The notes under the pieces were generated by a model that saw nothing but the letters and a program-made list of their open reading frames with translations, was not told where the DNA came from and made no database searches. The position numbers were made by a program, and so were the translations under genes. Positions 14,116 through 21,189 of a stretch of DNA of 24,024 nt are shown here, piece after piece. The DNA is from a virus, in IMG/VR virus record IMGVR_UViG_3300031521_002122, positions 1 to 24,024 of that record; one strand, 5' to 3'. The first letter of the stretch is position 1. Every line of letters starts with the position of its first letter.

Positions 14116-14438
14116 AAATAGTTTACATATGCTCCCCACTTAAAGGACAGATCCTAGCTAACATAATCAGAGCCAACAAATACTGCAAGCAGGCAGCCAA
14201 TAAAGGAGTTATGCCACTAGCACCACACGTTATATTCAGCCAGTTTTTAGACGACAACAACCCGGACGACAGAGAGCACGGAATGACCATGGGCATCGAA
14301 TTATTATACAAGTGTGACGAGTTATGGGTTTATGGAGAGCCAAGCGAGGGAATGAAAGCCGAAATAAAACTAGCACAGGAACTCAACATGCCAATAAAAT
14401 ACCACGATAGCAAAGGTGGAGAATATGAAAGGGGTTAG
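14112..14438 (+). CDS. DUF4406/DUF7768-like protein (deoxyribosyltransferase-like fold)
   Basis: 108-residue protein related to nucleoside 2-deoxyribosyltransferase-like folds. It starts KIVYICSPLKG, has the ANKGVMPLAPHVIFSQFLDD segment (residues ~29-48) with PHV, and a later CDELWVYGEPSEGMKAEI (~68-85) where the E of SEGMKAEI is at the family's conserved position. Such phage proteins are assumed to act on nucleotides or nucleosides; the substrate is unknown. AAAGGAGG precedes it. A second member lies at 19551-19838. Confidence 0.7.
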   Translation: MKIVYICSPLKGQILANIIRANKYCKQAANKGVMPLAPHVIFSQFLDDNNPDDREHGMTMGIELLYKCDELWVYGEPSEGMKAEIKLAQELNMPIKYHDSKGGEYERG

Positions 14439-14443
14439 ACAAA

Positions 14444-14896
14444 GTGACACGTATTAAATATAGACATTGGAAAACCTTTGCAGTAAGGATGGCAAAGTAT
14501 GGATTTGGAAACGTTACAAAAGAACGTAAAGCAAAAATAATCGAAGAGGTAAAATCATATTTTTATTGGCGGGATTTTCAAGGGGATTGGAAAGAGATTG
14601 AAGATTGGGATGGGAACAAAGATACTTATTATTTGAGTGATTGTGTTGATGATTTCTTTGACGAATATAGGCATTATAACAGGAAACAAGATTATTATAC
14701 AGGAAAATTTTATTGCCAAATAACATCTTGTATTCGGGCAGGCATTGACGTAGCAGTAGAGCCGAGTGGTGGAGTTTTAGGATTTACTGCAGGAGATATA
14801 AGGAGAATGTTTAATGGCAAAGTTCCAAATTGGGTGAAAGAATGGTTTGAATTCGACTTTGACACAATACTTGATGGCGAACCATTGTGGCTATAA
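14444..14896 (+). CDS. hypothetical phage protein, aromatic-rich
   Basis: 150-residue protein rich in Trp, Tyr and Asp, with a C-terminal half containing CQITSCIRAGIDVAVEPSGG (residues ~92-111) and FTAGDIRRMF. No family is recognised. GTG start with GAAAGGGG about nine bases upstream. The base composition is T-richer than that of the flanking genes. Confidence 0.6.
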   Translation: MTRIKYRHWKTFAVRMAKYGFGNVTKERKAKIIEEVKSYFYWRDFQGDWKEIEDWDGNKDTYYLSDCVDDFFDEYRHYNRKQDYYTGKFYCQITSCIRAGIDVAVEPSGGVLGFTAGDIRRMFNGKVPNWVKEWFEFDFDTILDGEPLWL

Positions 14897-14915
14897 GCAG
14901 AAAAGAGGTATTACA

Positions 14916-15467
14916 TTGACACGTTGGACACAGGCAGACATTGACAAAATGACCCCCAAAGAACAGACGGAGAAATACAAACAAATAGTCACAGGCAAAC
15001 GATCAAAAGCAGCAGGCAAGCATTTTGAGGATCAGATGGAAACAGCCTGCATTCACTACTGGGCAAACGGCAAAGCACACATTGAAAAGACCCCGGAACC
15101 GTACAAGGTAATACGGAGCATGGGTGAGGGCAAGTTTTTATGCGTAATTGAAAAAGATGGTCAGCCAGATTTCAAAGGAGTTCTCGAGGGAGGACGAGCC
15201 GTAATATTTGAGGCCAAGCACACCGACAGCGAAAGAATCATGCAAGACGTAATACTACTGCACCAATGGGAGAGTTTAGACAGCCACGAACAAATGGGAG
15301 CTTTATGCTTTGTTATGGTCAGCCTTTTATACCACGGAGTATACCGAGTGCCATGGCAAGATTGGAAGAATATGAAACAACTAAACGGTCACAAGTTCGC
15401 AACGGCAGAGGAACTGGAAAAATACAAGGTGGGATTTCACAACGGTGTACATTTATTTTTAGATTAG
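14916..15467 (+). CDS. recU: RecU-like Holliday junction resolvase
   Basis: 183-residue nuclease of the phage RecU type, resolving four-way junctions in replication and recombination intermediates. The PD-(D/E)xK core is visible: QPDFKG with D85, and IFEAKHT with E99 and K101. HYW, EKTPEPYK and QWESLDSHEQMGALCFVMVS are further family segments. The TTG at 14916 has AAGAGGT seven bases upstream and starts a conserved-looking N-terminus; longer in-frame extensions overlap the preceding gene and are not needed. Confidence 0.88.
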   Translation: MTRWTQADIDKMTPKEQTEKYKQIVTGKRSKAAGKHFEDQMETACIHYWANGKAHIEKTPEPYKVIRSMGEGKFLCVIEKDGQPDFKGVLEGGRAVIFEAKHTDSERIMQDVILLHQWESLDSHEQMGALCFVMVSLLYHGVYRVPWQDWKNMKQLNGHKFATAEELEKYKVGFHNGVHLFLD

Positions 15468-15477
15468 GGGTGGCAAA

Positions 15478-16302
15478 ATGGAAGTGTTGCGAGTTTTTAG
15501 TAAAAGAACATCATACACACCAGACGACAAGATGGTCGCAATAGGAATGCCCCCACTAGCCGAATTTATACCCAAGCATGACGAGGTGCACGTTTCCTGC
15601 ATATTCACATGGGATAAGCAAAGCTGTGAGGAGTTAGCCTACCAATGGGAGAGCAGGACAAACAAGCCAGTAAAACTCGGAGGCCCTGCATTTGGGAGTA
15701 AAGCCGAGGATTTCCAACAAGGAATGTACCTTAAGCAAAATATCATTTTCACCTCAAGGGGGTGCAATAACAACTGCCCATGGTGCAACGTTCCGAAATT
15801 AGAGGGACCACTCAAAGAACTGCCAATCTTTCAAGGCAACTGGCTACAAGATAACAACTTCCTGCAGACGAGCAGCCAACACAAAGAAAAGGTTTATGAG
15901 ATGCTCCGAACACAAAAAGCAATAAGGTTCAAGGGTGGATTAGAAACAAACTACCTAGACGATGAATTCATAAGCAACATAACGAGCCTAAGCATCAAGG
16001 AGTTATGGCTTGCTTGCGACACAGATGGTGCAATGCCAGCTTTTAAGAAAGCCTGCGAGAAACTCACCAAGGCAGGGTTCAACAGAAACAAGATATTCTG
16101 TTACGCACTGATCGGTGACGACATGGAGAAGAACGAAAGCAGACTAAGGCAAATTTATGAAACAGGAGCGCTACCATTTGCACAGCTTAAAAGAGATTTT
16201 AGTGACACCAAGACGGTGTACTCACAAGAATGGAATCGGTTCGAAAGAATGTGGCAAAGACCCGCAATAATAAAAGCACACATGAAAGGAGCAAGGGAAT
16301 GA
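15478..16302 (+). CDS. phage-encoded radical SAM protein of unknown substrate
   Basis: 274-residue protein with the 4Fe-4S/SAM motif C96-xxx-C100-xx-C103 in RGCNNNCPWCNVP. An N-terminal ~90 residues (with KLGGPAFG at 66-73, resembling part of a B12-binding-like or wedge domain) precede a partial radical SAM barrel, which continues through KGGLETNYLDDEFI, ELWLACDTDG (175-184) and CYALIGDD (208-215). It lacks any recognisable SPASM or TRAM extension. It starts 10 bases after recU with AGGGGTGG as ribosome site, so it is within the replication operon. Substrate is unknown; modification of DNA, RNA or a host protein are all open. Confidence 0.82.
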   Translation: MEVLRVFSKRTSYTPDDKMVAIGMPPLAEFIPKHDEVHVSCIFTWDKQSCEELAYQWESRTNKPVKLGGPAFGSKAEDFQQGMYLKQNIIFTSRGCNNNCPWCNVPKLEGPLKELPIFQGNWLQDNNFLQTSSQHKEKVYEMLRTQKAIRFKGGLETNYLDDEFISNITSLSIKELWLACDTDGAMPAFKKACEKLTKAGFNRNKIFCYALIGDDMEKNESRLRQIYETGALPFAQLKRDFSDTKTVYSQEWNRFERMWQRPAIIKAHMKGARE

Positions 16303-16481
16303 AAGCATATCAATGCAGTTCTTGTAAACACTTGAAAGACCTTGACGAAAAATGCGATTGCCAGATAGGAATTGACCCAAGACCAAACCACAGGGAAAAA
16401 GGGGATGCCGAACTTTGTAGGGCAAATTTTGAAATGTTAGAACAAAAGAAAATGTGGCACGAAGAATTTCACTGGGAGTGA
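16299..16481 (+). CDS. small Cys-containing hypothetical protein
   Basis: 60-residue protein (MKAYQCSSCKHLKDLDEKCD, then C, a DPRPNHREKGDAELCRANF segment). The CxxC...CxC...C pattern suggests a metal site. It starts in an ATGA overlap with the radical SAM gene stop, with AAGGAG in range, which supports translation. No family is recognised. An open extension upstream to 16230 lies inside the radical SAM gene and is rejected. Confidence 0.6.
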   Translation: MKAYQCSSCKHLKDLDEKCDCQIGIDPRPNHREKGDAELCRANFEMLEQKKMWHEEFHWE

Positions 16482-16498
16482 GGGGGAGGGGAAAGCAA

Positions 16499-17050
16499 AT
16501 GGGAAAGATGGCATGCGGAACAAGAAAAAAGATGTCTGAATCAGCAAAAAAAAGATGTACAGCAGAGTGGCGAAAGAACCAAAGTATTTCAAGAGCCACA
16601 CCAATAGATGAGCAAAAAGTCATTGAAACTTATATGTTAGGACATACAATGGTTGAAGTGAGTGAGATATTAAAAACGACACCAAGAATCGTGATGAGAG
16701 TTTTAAAAAATAATAATATTACAACACGAAAAGCTGTGAAGAGAAACCAAAAGGGAGATAAAAATAACTTTTGGAAAGGTGGAAAAACCATATCTGATAA
16801 AGGATATGTACTGGTGAAAAATGAAGAACATCCAAGGGCAAAGGAATGTGGAGGGTATGTTTATGAACACATACTCATAATGGAAAACTTCTTAGGTAGG
16901 CAGTTAAAATATGAAAAAAACAACAAGTATTCAGAAGTTGTGCATCACATAAATGGTAATAAAAAAGACAATAGGATAGAAAATCTGCAAACTATGACAA
17001 AAGAAACGCATACAAAACTACACAAAGAAAAGAGGGAAAGTAATGCGTAA
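16499..17050 (+). CDS. HNH homing endonuclease
   Basis: 183-residue free-standing HNH endonuclease. An N-terminal basic region and a probable helix-turn-helix (residues ~38-72, EVSEILKTTPRIVMRVL) are followed by the WKGG segment (92-95) and the HNH nuclease core: EHILIMEN with H124, SEVVHHINGNKKDNRIENL with H149/H150, N152 and N158, and H171. Such genes spread by cutting alleles that lack them. The start ATG at 16499 follows GGGGGAGGGG. The gene is A/T-richer than its neighbours and overlaps the methyltransferase start by eight bases, a neat insertion just upstream of that gene. Confidence 0.9.
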   Translation: MGKMACGTRKKMSESAKKRCTAEWRKNQSISRATPIDEQKVIETYMLGHTMVEVSEILKTTPRIVMRVLKNNNITTRKAVKRNQKGDKNNFWKGGKTISDKGYVLVKNEEHPRAKECGGYVYEHILIMENFLGRQLKYEKNNKYSEVVHHINGNKKDNRIENLQTMTKETHTKLHKEKRESNA

Positions 17051-19373
17051 AATGGGTTCGCTTTTTTCTGGTAGTGGTGGGTTTGAGTTATCAGCAACGA
17101 TATGTGGCATTACACCAGTATGGGCAAGTGAAATAGAACCATTTCCTATAAGGGTAACAAGTAAACGGTTTCCAAATGTCAAGCACCTGGGTAGCATAAC
17201 AGAGATAGATGGGGGCAAAATAGAACCAGTGGATTTGGTAACATTTGGAAGTCCTTGCCAGAGTGTCAGTTGTGCCGGCAAAAGAAAAGGATTAATAACA
17301 AGTTGCCCAGCTTGTGGGTGGGAGCACAAAGGACATATTACAGATGAATGCCCCAAATGTGGAAAGAAAACCGACATAGCTGCATCTGCATTATTCTTTG
17401 AAAGCATAAGGGTAATTGAAGAAATGCTAGAGGCAACGAATGGAGAATATCCTAAAGCTATTATTTTTGAAAATGTGCCAGGATTGCTAAGTAGTAGTAA
17501 CGGTCAAGATTTTGTCCGTGTTCTTGAGGAAATACAGGCATTGGGCAAAGGGTTTATCATTGACCCCAACATACTCGATGCACAATTCATGGGTGTACCA
17601 CAACGGAGGCGCAGGGTGTACATAGCAGCCATTAATACAACATTTATAGAAAAAAACATGGAGGGAGATATAAACGATGCGCGACCCACAAATACAAACG
17701 GCAATGGACAATTATTGTTCAACTTCGATAGTGACAGTAAACATGATGACCTCGAGAGATTACGAGATTGTGCCTACGACCTTGAGCGATATCTTAGAAA
17801 GCAATGTAGACAAAAAGTATTACCTATCACCAGTAGCCTGCCAGGGGATATTACGCAGGGCAGAGGTAAGGGGCAAGGAACTCCCGGAGAAATTAAGGAT
17901 AGCATTGGAACAACAAGCAAACGGTTCATGGGAAATGGAAGTATAAGTACAGCAATCGGATTTGATGAATACAACCAAATGGCAACAGGAGATATATCAC
18001 TAACACTAAGGGCAAAGGCAGATAATTATAATATAGTTTTTGAACCATATGACGGAATGGATCATGGACTACCTAAAGGGGAAATTACCTATACAGGAGT
18101 ACTTGCACCATTTACTTGTGCAGGATTTAACGGACATAAAAGCATAACAGGAAACATCTGCTACAATGATGAACTCGCACCATGCTTGGAAACAAAAATG
18201 CCGGGAAACGTGCTGATTGAAGAACCCATAATGTCATTCGAACCAGGGGCAGCGAGCCGATTAGGTGGACATTGCGACAAAGGGATATGTTGCACATTAA
18301 GAGCCGACATGGGAGATAACTTACCCTGCATAATAGCACCAAGTGAAATGTACGAGAACCACAGCCAAGACTCGAGGTTCACAGGACCACTAGACACAGC
18401 CTGCACGGTTGCAGCTACATACGGCACAGGAGGAAATAATCAGCCATTCGTAGTGGAGGTTCAAAAGGCATACGGAATTTGTGCATTTGCCAGTAATTCT
18501 ATGAAATCAAATAACCCTAAAAGTGGAATATATGAGGCAGAAACAAGTAGAACGTTAGATTTAAATGGTGGCAACCCTGCCTGCAACCAGGGAGGAATTG
18601 CAATAGTAGAACCAGTAGCAACATTTAAACCAAAGATGTGGCAGTGCACAGACGGAGATAAAGCAAGCACGATGTGTGCCACCCAGTACAAAGACCCACC
18701 ATGTGTGTGCTTGCAGGGGAGCATGATAGGGAGGCAAGACCAAAACGGCCCACAAGGTGATGGCATTAACGAGGAGGTAGCATTCACACTTAATGCAACC
18801 GATAAGCATGCAGTAGTATATGCCATTGACCGTGAAACATTCAACTGTGGGCAAAGTTTTGCAAAGAACCTCGGCATAAATGAGGATGGTGTAGCAAGTA
18901 CATTAAACGCACAAGGACCATCAGCAGTAGCCAGTTTCTATCCACAGATGAAAGCAGAGAGCCAATGCTACCGGGAAGATGGGAACGCAAACACATTGAT
19001 AAACGGCACTAACCCCGGATTTCAAAATGGTGTGCTACACAACTTCATTGTACGCAGGCTTACACCAACAGAATGTGCAAGATTACAAGGGTTCCCGGAC
19101 TGGTGGGCAAAAGACCTAGAAACACCGAACCCTACAGCTGAAGATGTGGCATTTTGGAGGGAAGTATTCGAAACACATAGGAAAATAGTGACACAAACAG
19201 AAAAGCCAAAAACGGACAAGCAAATAATCAAATGGCTAAAAGACCCACATAATGATGGTGCAGAATACAAAATGTGGGGGAATGGAATAGCACTACCAAG
19301 TGGAATATATGCTATGCAAATAATTAGCATGATACTAGATGCAGAGGGAGGTAACGACATTGAAGAAAGATAA
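17043..19373 (+). CDS. C5-cytosine DNA methyltransferase with large repetitive insertion
   Basis: 776-residue phage methyltransferase, about twice the usual family length. Motif I is LFSGSGGF (7-14), motif IV GSPCQS with catalytic C72, then a zinc-ribbon insertion (C88, C91, C103, C106), motif VI ENV (143-145) and motif VIII QRRRRVY (187-193). Residues ~205-665 replace the usual target-recognition region; from 306 onward they consist of about nine degenerate units of 35-45 residues, with hallmarks such as TLNATDKHAVVY, TLNAQGPSAVA, TLRADMGDNLPCI. Motif IX (RRLTPTECARLQGFPDWW, 671-688) and motif X (MWGNGIALPSG, 744-754) close the protein. The ATG at 17043 has AGAGGGA about six bases upstream. 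A separate ORF in another frame lies inside (17677-17946). Likely role: shielding phage DNA from host restriction. Confidence 0.92.
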   Translation: MRKMGSLFSGSGGFELSATICGITPVWASEIEPFPIRVTSKRFPNVKHLGSITEIDGGKIEPVDLVTFGSPCQSVSCAGKRKGLITSCPACGWEHKGHITDECPKCGKKTDIAASALFFESIRVIEEMLEATNGEYPKAIIFENVPGLLSSSNGQDFVRVLEEIQALGKGFIIDPNILDAQFMGVPQRRRRVYIAAINTTFIEKNMEGDINDARPTNTNGNGQLLFNFDSDSKHDDLERLRDCAYDLERYLRKQCRQKVLPITSSLPGDITQGRGKGQGTPGEIKDSIGTTSKRFMGNGSISTAIGFDEYNQMATGDISLTLRAKADNYNIVFEPYDGMDHGLPKGEITYTGVLAPFTCAGFNGHKSITGNICYNDELAPCLETKMPGNVLIEEPIMSFEPGAASRLGGHCDKGICCTLRADMGDNLPCIIAPSEMYENHSQDSRFTGPLDTACTVAATYGTGGNNQPFVVEVQKAYGICAFASNSMKSNNPKSGIYEAETSRTLDLNGGNPACNQGGIAIVEPVATFKPKMWQCTDGDKASTMCATQYKDPPCVCLQGSMIGRQDQNGPQGDGINEEVAFTLNATDKHAVVYAIDRETFNCGQSFAKNLGINEDGVASTLNAQGPSAVASFYPQMKAESQCYREDGNANTLINGTNPGFQNGVLHNFIVRRLTPTECARLQGFPDWWAKDLETPNPTAEDVAFWREVFETHRKIVTQTEKPKTDKQIIKWLKDPHNDGAEYKMWGNGIALPSGIYAMQIISMILDAEGGNDIEER
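17677..17946 (+). CDS. nested ORF inside the methyltransferase gene, conserved-looking module
   Basis: 89 codons in the +1 frame relative to the methyltransferase. Residues 36-80 (TLSDILESNVDKKYYLSPVA at 35-54, then CQGILRRAEVRGKELP, then EKLRIALEQQ) resemble the LSDxLE-xxVD-KYYLS segment that follows motif VIII in many C5 methyltransferases, and the LSPxACxGILRRAExRGKxLP pattern I recognise from phage methyltransferase loci. The ATG has GGAGGGAG (17660-17667) nine bases upstream, so independent translation is possible. The methyltransferase frame over the same DNA (residues ~212-300) encodes a Gly/Lys/Ser-rich, family-less stretch. Either this is an overlapping gene, or a pair of frameshifts has put a normal part of the enzyme out of frame. 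Confidence 0.55.
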   Translation: MRDPQIQTAMDNYCSTSIVTVNMMTSRDYEIVPTTLSDILESNVDKKYYLSPVACQGILRRAEVRGKELPEKLRIALEQQANGSWEMEV

Positions 19374-19539
19374 AAAACCAACATGCTCGCAGTGTGCATA
19401 TTTTTATGATTTATTTTATGTAGATCTAACACCGGCATATATAGGACGATGCAAATACCCAAAAAATAAAAAGACTAAACATGCTACAGCAGGCATTTAT
19501 AAAAATAATTTTTGCGATAATTTTAAACAACGACAATAG
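19360..19539 (+). CDS. small Cys-containing phage protein
   Basis: 59-residue protein with CSQC (residues ~9-12), then GRCKYP and a final NFCDNF: a four-Cys pattern seen in short phage zinc-ribbon-like proteins. TTG start with GAGGGAGGT eight bases upstream; it overlaps the methyltransferase end by 14 bases. Composition is A/T-rich. No function assigned. Confidence 0.6.
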   Translation: MKKDKKPTCSQCAYFYDLFYVDLTPAYIGRCKYPKNKKTKHATAGIYKNNFCDNFKQRQ

Positions 19540-19550
19540 GAGGAATGACT

Positions 19551-19838
19551 ATGATTTATTATTTGTGTGGACCTACTACTGGAGTAAAAGATTATAAGTG
19601 TAATTTTGAAAAAGTGGAAAAAGAATACACCCAAAAAGGGCATACAGTTTTAAACCCTGCCTGGATACCTAAGTCATTGTCGTGGGAAAAGGCTATGTCG
19701 ATTGATATGGTAATTGTACAAGAATGTGAAGTCCTGTTATTGCTACCAGGATGGGAAAATAGCAGCGGAGCATTAATCGAAAAAGCATTAGCCGAAAAGA
19801 TTGGTAAGAGAATAGAGAATTATGTAGAGGAGGGGTAG
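19551..19838 (+). CDS. DUF4406-like protein, second copy
   Basis: 95-residue protein of the nucleoside-deoxyribosyltransferase-like DUF4406 family: IYYLCGPTTG at the N-terminus, GHTVLNPAWIP (residues ~31-41), the Asp in SIDMVIVQECEVLLLLPGWE (~50-69) and SSGALIEKALAE with the conserved Glu. AGGAGG lies seven bases before the ATG at 19551; the ATG at 19545 is only one base from the ribosome site. It is a distant paralogue of 14112-14438. With the dCMP deaminase nearby it points to nucleotide metabolism. Confidence 0.78.
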   Translation: MIYYLCGPTTGVKDYKCNFEKVEKEYTQKGHTVLNPAWIPKSLSWEKAMSIDMVIVQECEVLLLLPGWENSSGALIEKALAEKIGKRIENYVEEG

Positions 19839-19840
19839 AG

Positions 19841-20161
19841 TTGGGTAGACAAAAAGAGCCATGGTGGAGTTACGTTAAGAGCATAATCGGACAATACCCC
19901 GAGTTGCAGAGAGAAATGACTTCTACGGATGAAATGAAAAACATTCAAAAGTATGAGGCAATATCAAATGCGATAAATAAAATAAGCAACATTCACCCAG
20001 ACGACTACCAACAGAGGCTAAAAGTAATTGAACTAGTATATTTTAAAAAGACGCACAACATAGAGGGTGCATCAATGATAATACCTTGTCACTTAAATAC
20101 AGCAGGACGATGGCAAGGGGAGTTCATACGGATAGTAGCTGATGAATTGCAACTACCATAA
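19841..20161 (+). CDS. RinA/ArpU-like phage transcriptional regulator
   Basis: 106-residue protein resembling the small sigma-like late-gene regulators that stand just before the terminase genes in clostridial phages. It has an N-terminal KEPWWSYVKSIIGQYPELQ (residues ~5-23) and a C-terminal helix-turn-helix with the characteristic LVYFKKTHNIEGASMIIPC, then HLNTAGRWQGEFIRIVADEL (~66-103). TTG start with GAGGAGGGG about six bases before. Likely role: activating the packaging and structural operon to the right. Confidence 0.72.
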   Translation: MGRQKEPWWSYVKSIIGQYPELQREMTSTDEMKNIQKYEAISNAINKISNIHPDDYQQRLKVIELVYFKKTHNIEGASMIIPCHLNTAGRWQGEFIRIVADELQLP

Positions 20162-20180
20162 ATAGAGGAGGAGCGACCAA

Positions 20181-20387
20181 ATGGAAATCTACACAGCAAT
20201 AACAATCGCAAGCAGAATCCCTGCAGGCTTGCTAGATGCCAAGCAGGAAGAGGCAGTGCTTAAACTAAGGGATTTTGCAAAAGGTGAAATGGAAAAGCAA
20301 GATCCCTTGAGAGCAGCCGAGGAAAAGCAAAAGTTTGTAGATAACATGAGAAAGTTATATCCACGCACAGGGGGACCCGACCGATGA
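20181..20387 (+). CDS. hypothetical small helical protein
   Basis: 68-residue, mostly helical, charged protein (VLKLRDFAKGEMEKQDPLRA) ending YPRTGGPDR. GAGGAGG lies about nine bases before the ATG. The stop overlaps the next start (ATGA). No family is recognised. Confidence 0.55.
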   Translation: MEIYTAITIASRIPAGLLDAKQEEAVLKLRDFAKGEMEKQDPLRAAEEKQKFVDNMRKLYPRTGGPDR

Positions 20388-20614
20388 GCCAAATAATAAT
20401 CATACTTTGTAGTGGAGAGGCTGAACGCATAGACATTAGCAAACTTGCAGATTTAGAAATGCCTAACTTCCCGGCATTCACACTACCAAGTATGCCATCA
20501 TTTGAGGATTTAGAGAACATCCGAAATTGTAAACCCGGTGAAATATGCGTGATTGAACAACCTCAAGAGAAGAACTGGTTAAAAAATAACTTGAAATTTA
20601 GGAGGAAAAGATGA
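20384..20614 (+). CDS. hypothetical small protein
   Basis: 76-residue protein with a Pro-rich middle (MPNFPAFTLPSMPSFEDLE) and a basic C-terminus (NNLKFRRKR). It overlaps the previous gene by four bases and the following microprotein ORF by four bases. No family is recognised. Confidence 0.5.
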   Translation: MSQIIIILCSGEAERIDISKLADLEMPNFPAFTLPSMPSFEDLENIRNCKPGEICVIEQPQEKNWLKNNLKFRRKR

Positions 20615-20667
20615 AAATAATTGCTATTGCGTTATTTTTATTGATTTTATTACGAATAGACTTATAA
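20611..20667 (+). CDS. 18-residue hydrophobic microprotein
   Basis: MKIIAIALFLLILLRIDL: a lysine followed by 12 uninterrupted hydrophobic residues, i.e. a minimal transmembrane helix. AGGAGG stands five bases before the ATG, and the start overlaps the preceding stop (ATGA), the same coupling used by proven genes here. Its purpose is unknown; it could also serve only to couple translation to the next gene. Confidence 0.45.
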   Translation: MKIIAIALFLLILLRIDL

Positions 20668-20687
20668 ACAAAGAGGAGGAAATGAGT

Positions 20688-21167
20688 ATGTCAAGAATCG
20701 AAAAAACACGTTATTATTTAAACATCGCAGAAGAGGTAGCACGGAGGGGAACGTGCATAAGGCGAAACTATGGGGCCGTTATTGTTAAGAACGATGAAAT
20801 CATAGCAACGGGATACACAGGGTCACCAAGAGGGTGTGATAATTGCAATACCACAGGCAAATGTCACCGAGAACAAAACAACATACCAAGTGGCACACAA
20901 TACGAGCAGTGCAAATCAGTACATGCAGAAATGAACGCAATCATATCAGCAAAAAGATCAGATATGCTAGGATCTAAAATGTACATTTATGGATTTGATG
21001 CAAAAACAGGACTACCCATAGAAACACACCCTTGTATGCTTTGCAAAAAAATGATAATAAACGCAGGCATAGAACTGGTTATTGTTTCAACACCATATGA
21101 GAACCAATGCAGAGCAGAATCTAGCGAGCAATACATAAAAGAGATAAACGAAATGAACACAAAATAA
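20688..21167 (+). CDS. deoxycytidylate (dCMP) deaminase
   Basis: 159-residue zinc enzyme converting dCMP to dUMP for dTTP synthesis. The catalytic HAE is at H79-A-E81 (SVHAEMNAI) and the second zinc motif PCMLC at 115-119. N-terminal GTCIRRNYGAVIVKN and GYTGSPRGCDNC match ComEB/dCMP deaminases, with further Cys (C50, C53, C59) that may bind a structural zinc. The ATG at 20688 has AGGAGG eight bases upstream; the ATG at 20682 is only two bases from it. No thymidylate synthase is visible in the window. Confidence 0.93.
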   Translation: MSRIEKTRYYLNIAEEVARRGTCIRRNYGAVIVKNDEIIATGYTGSPRGCDNCNTTGKCHREQNNIPSGTQYEQCKSVHAEMNAIISAKRSDMLGSKMYIYGFDAKTGLPIETHPCMLCKKMIINAGIELVIVSTPYENQCRAESSEQYIKEINEMNTK

Positions 21168-21189
21168 AAAATATTAGGAGGAAATGACA

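Noticed and set aside
14847-14915. Longer N-terminus for RecU starting at 14847
   Set aside because: It would overlap the previous gene by 50 bases without a ribosome site, whereas the TTG at 14916 has one at good distance.
15266-15544. 92-codon plus-strand frame overlapping recU and the radical SAM start
   Set aside because: It lies out of frame inside two recognised genes; the product is basic with no family features.
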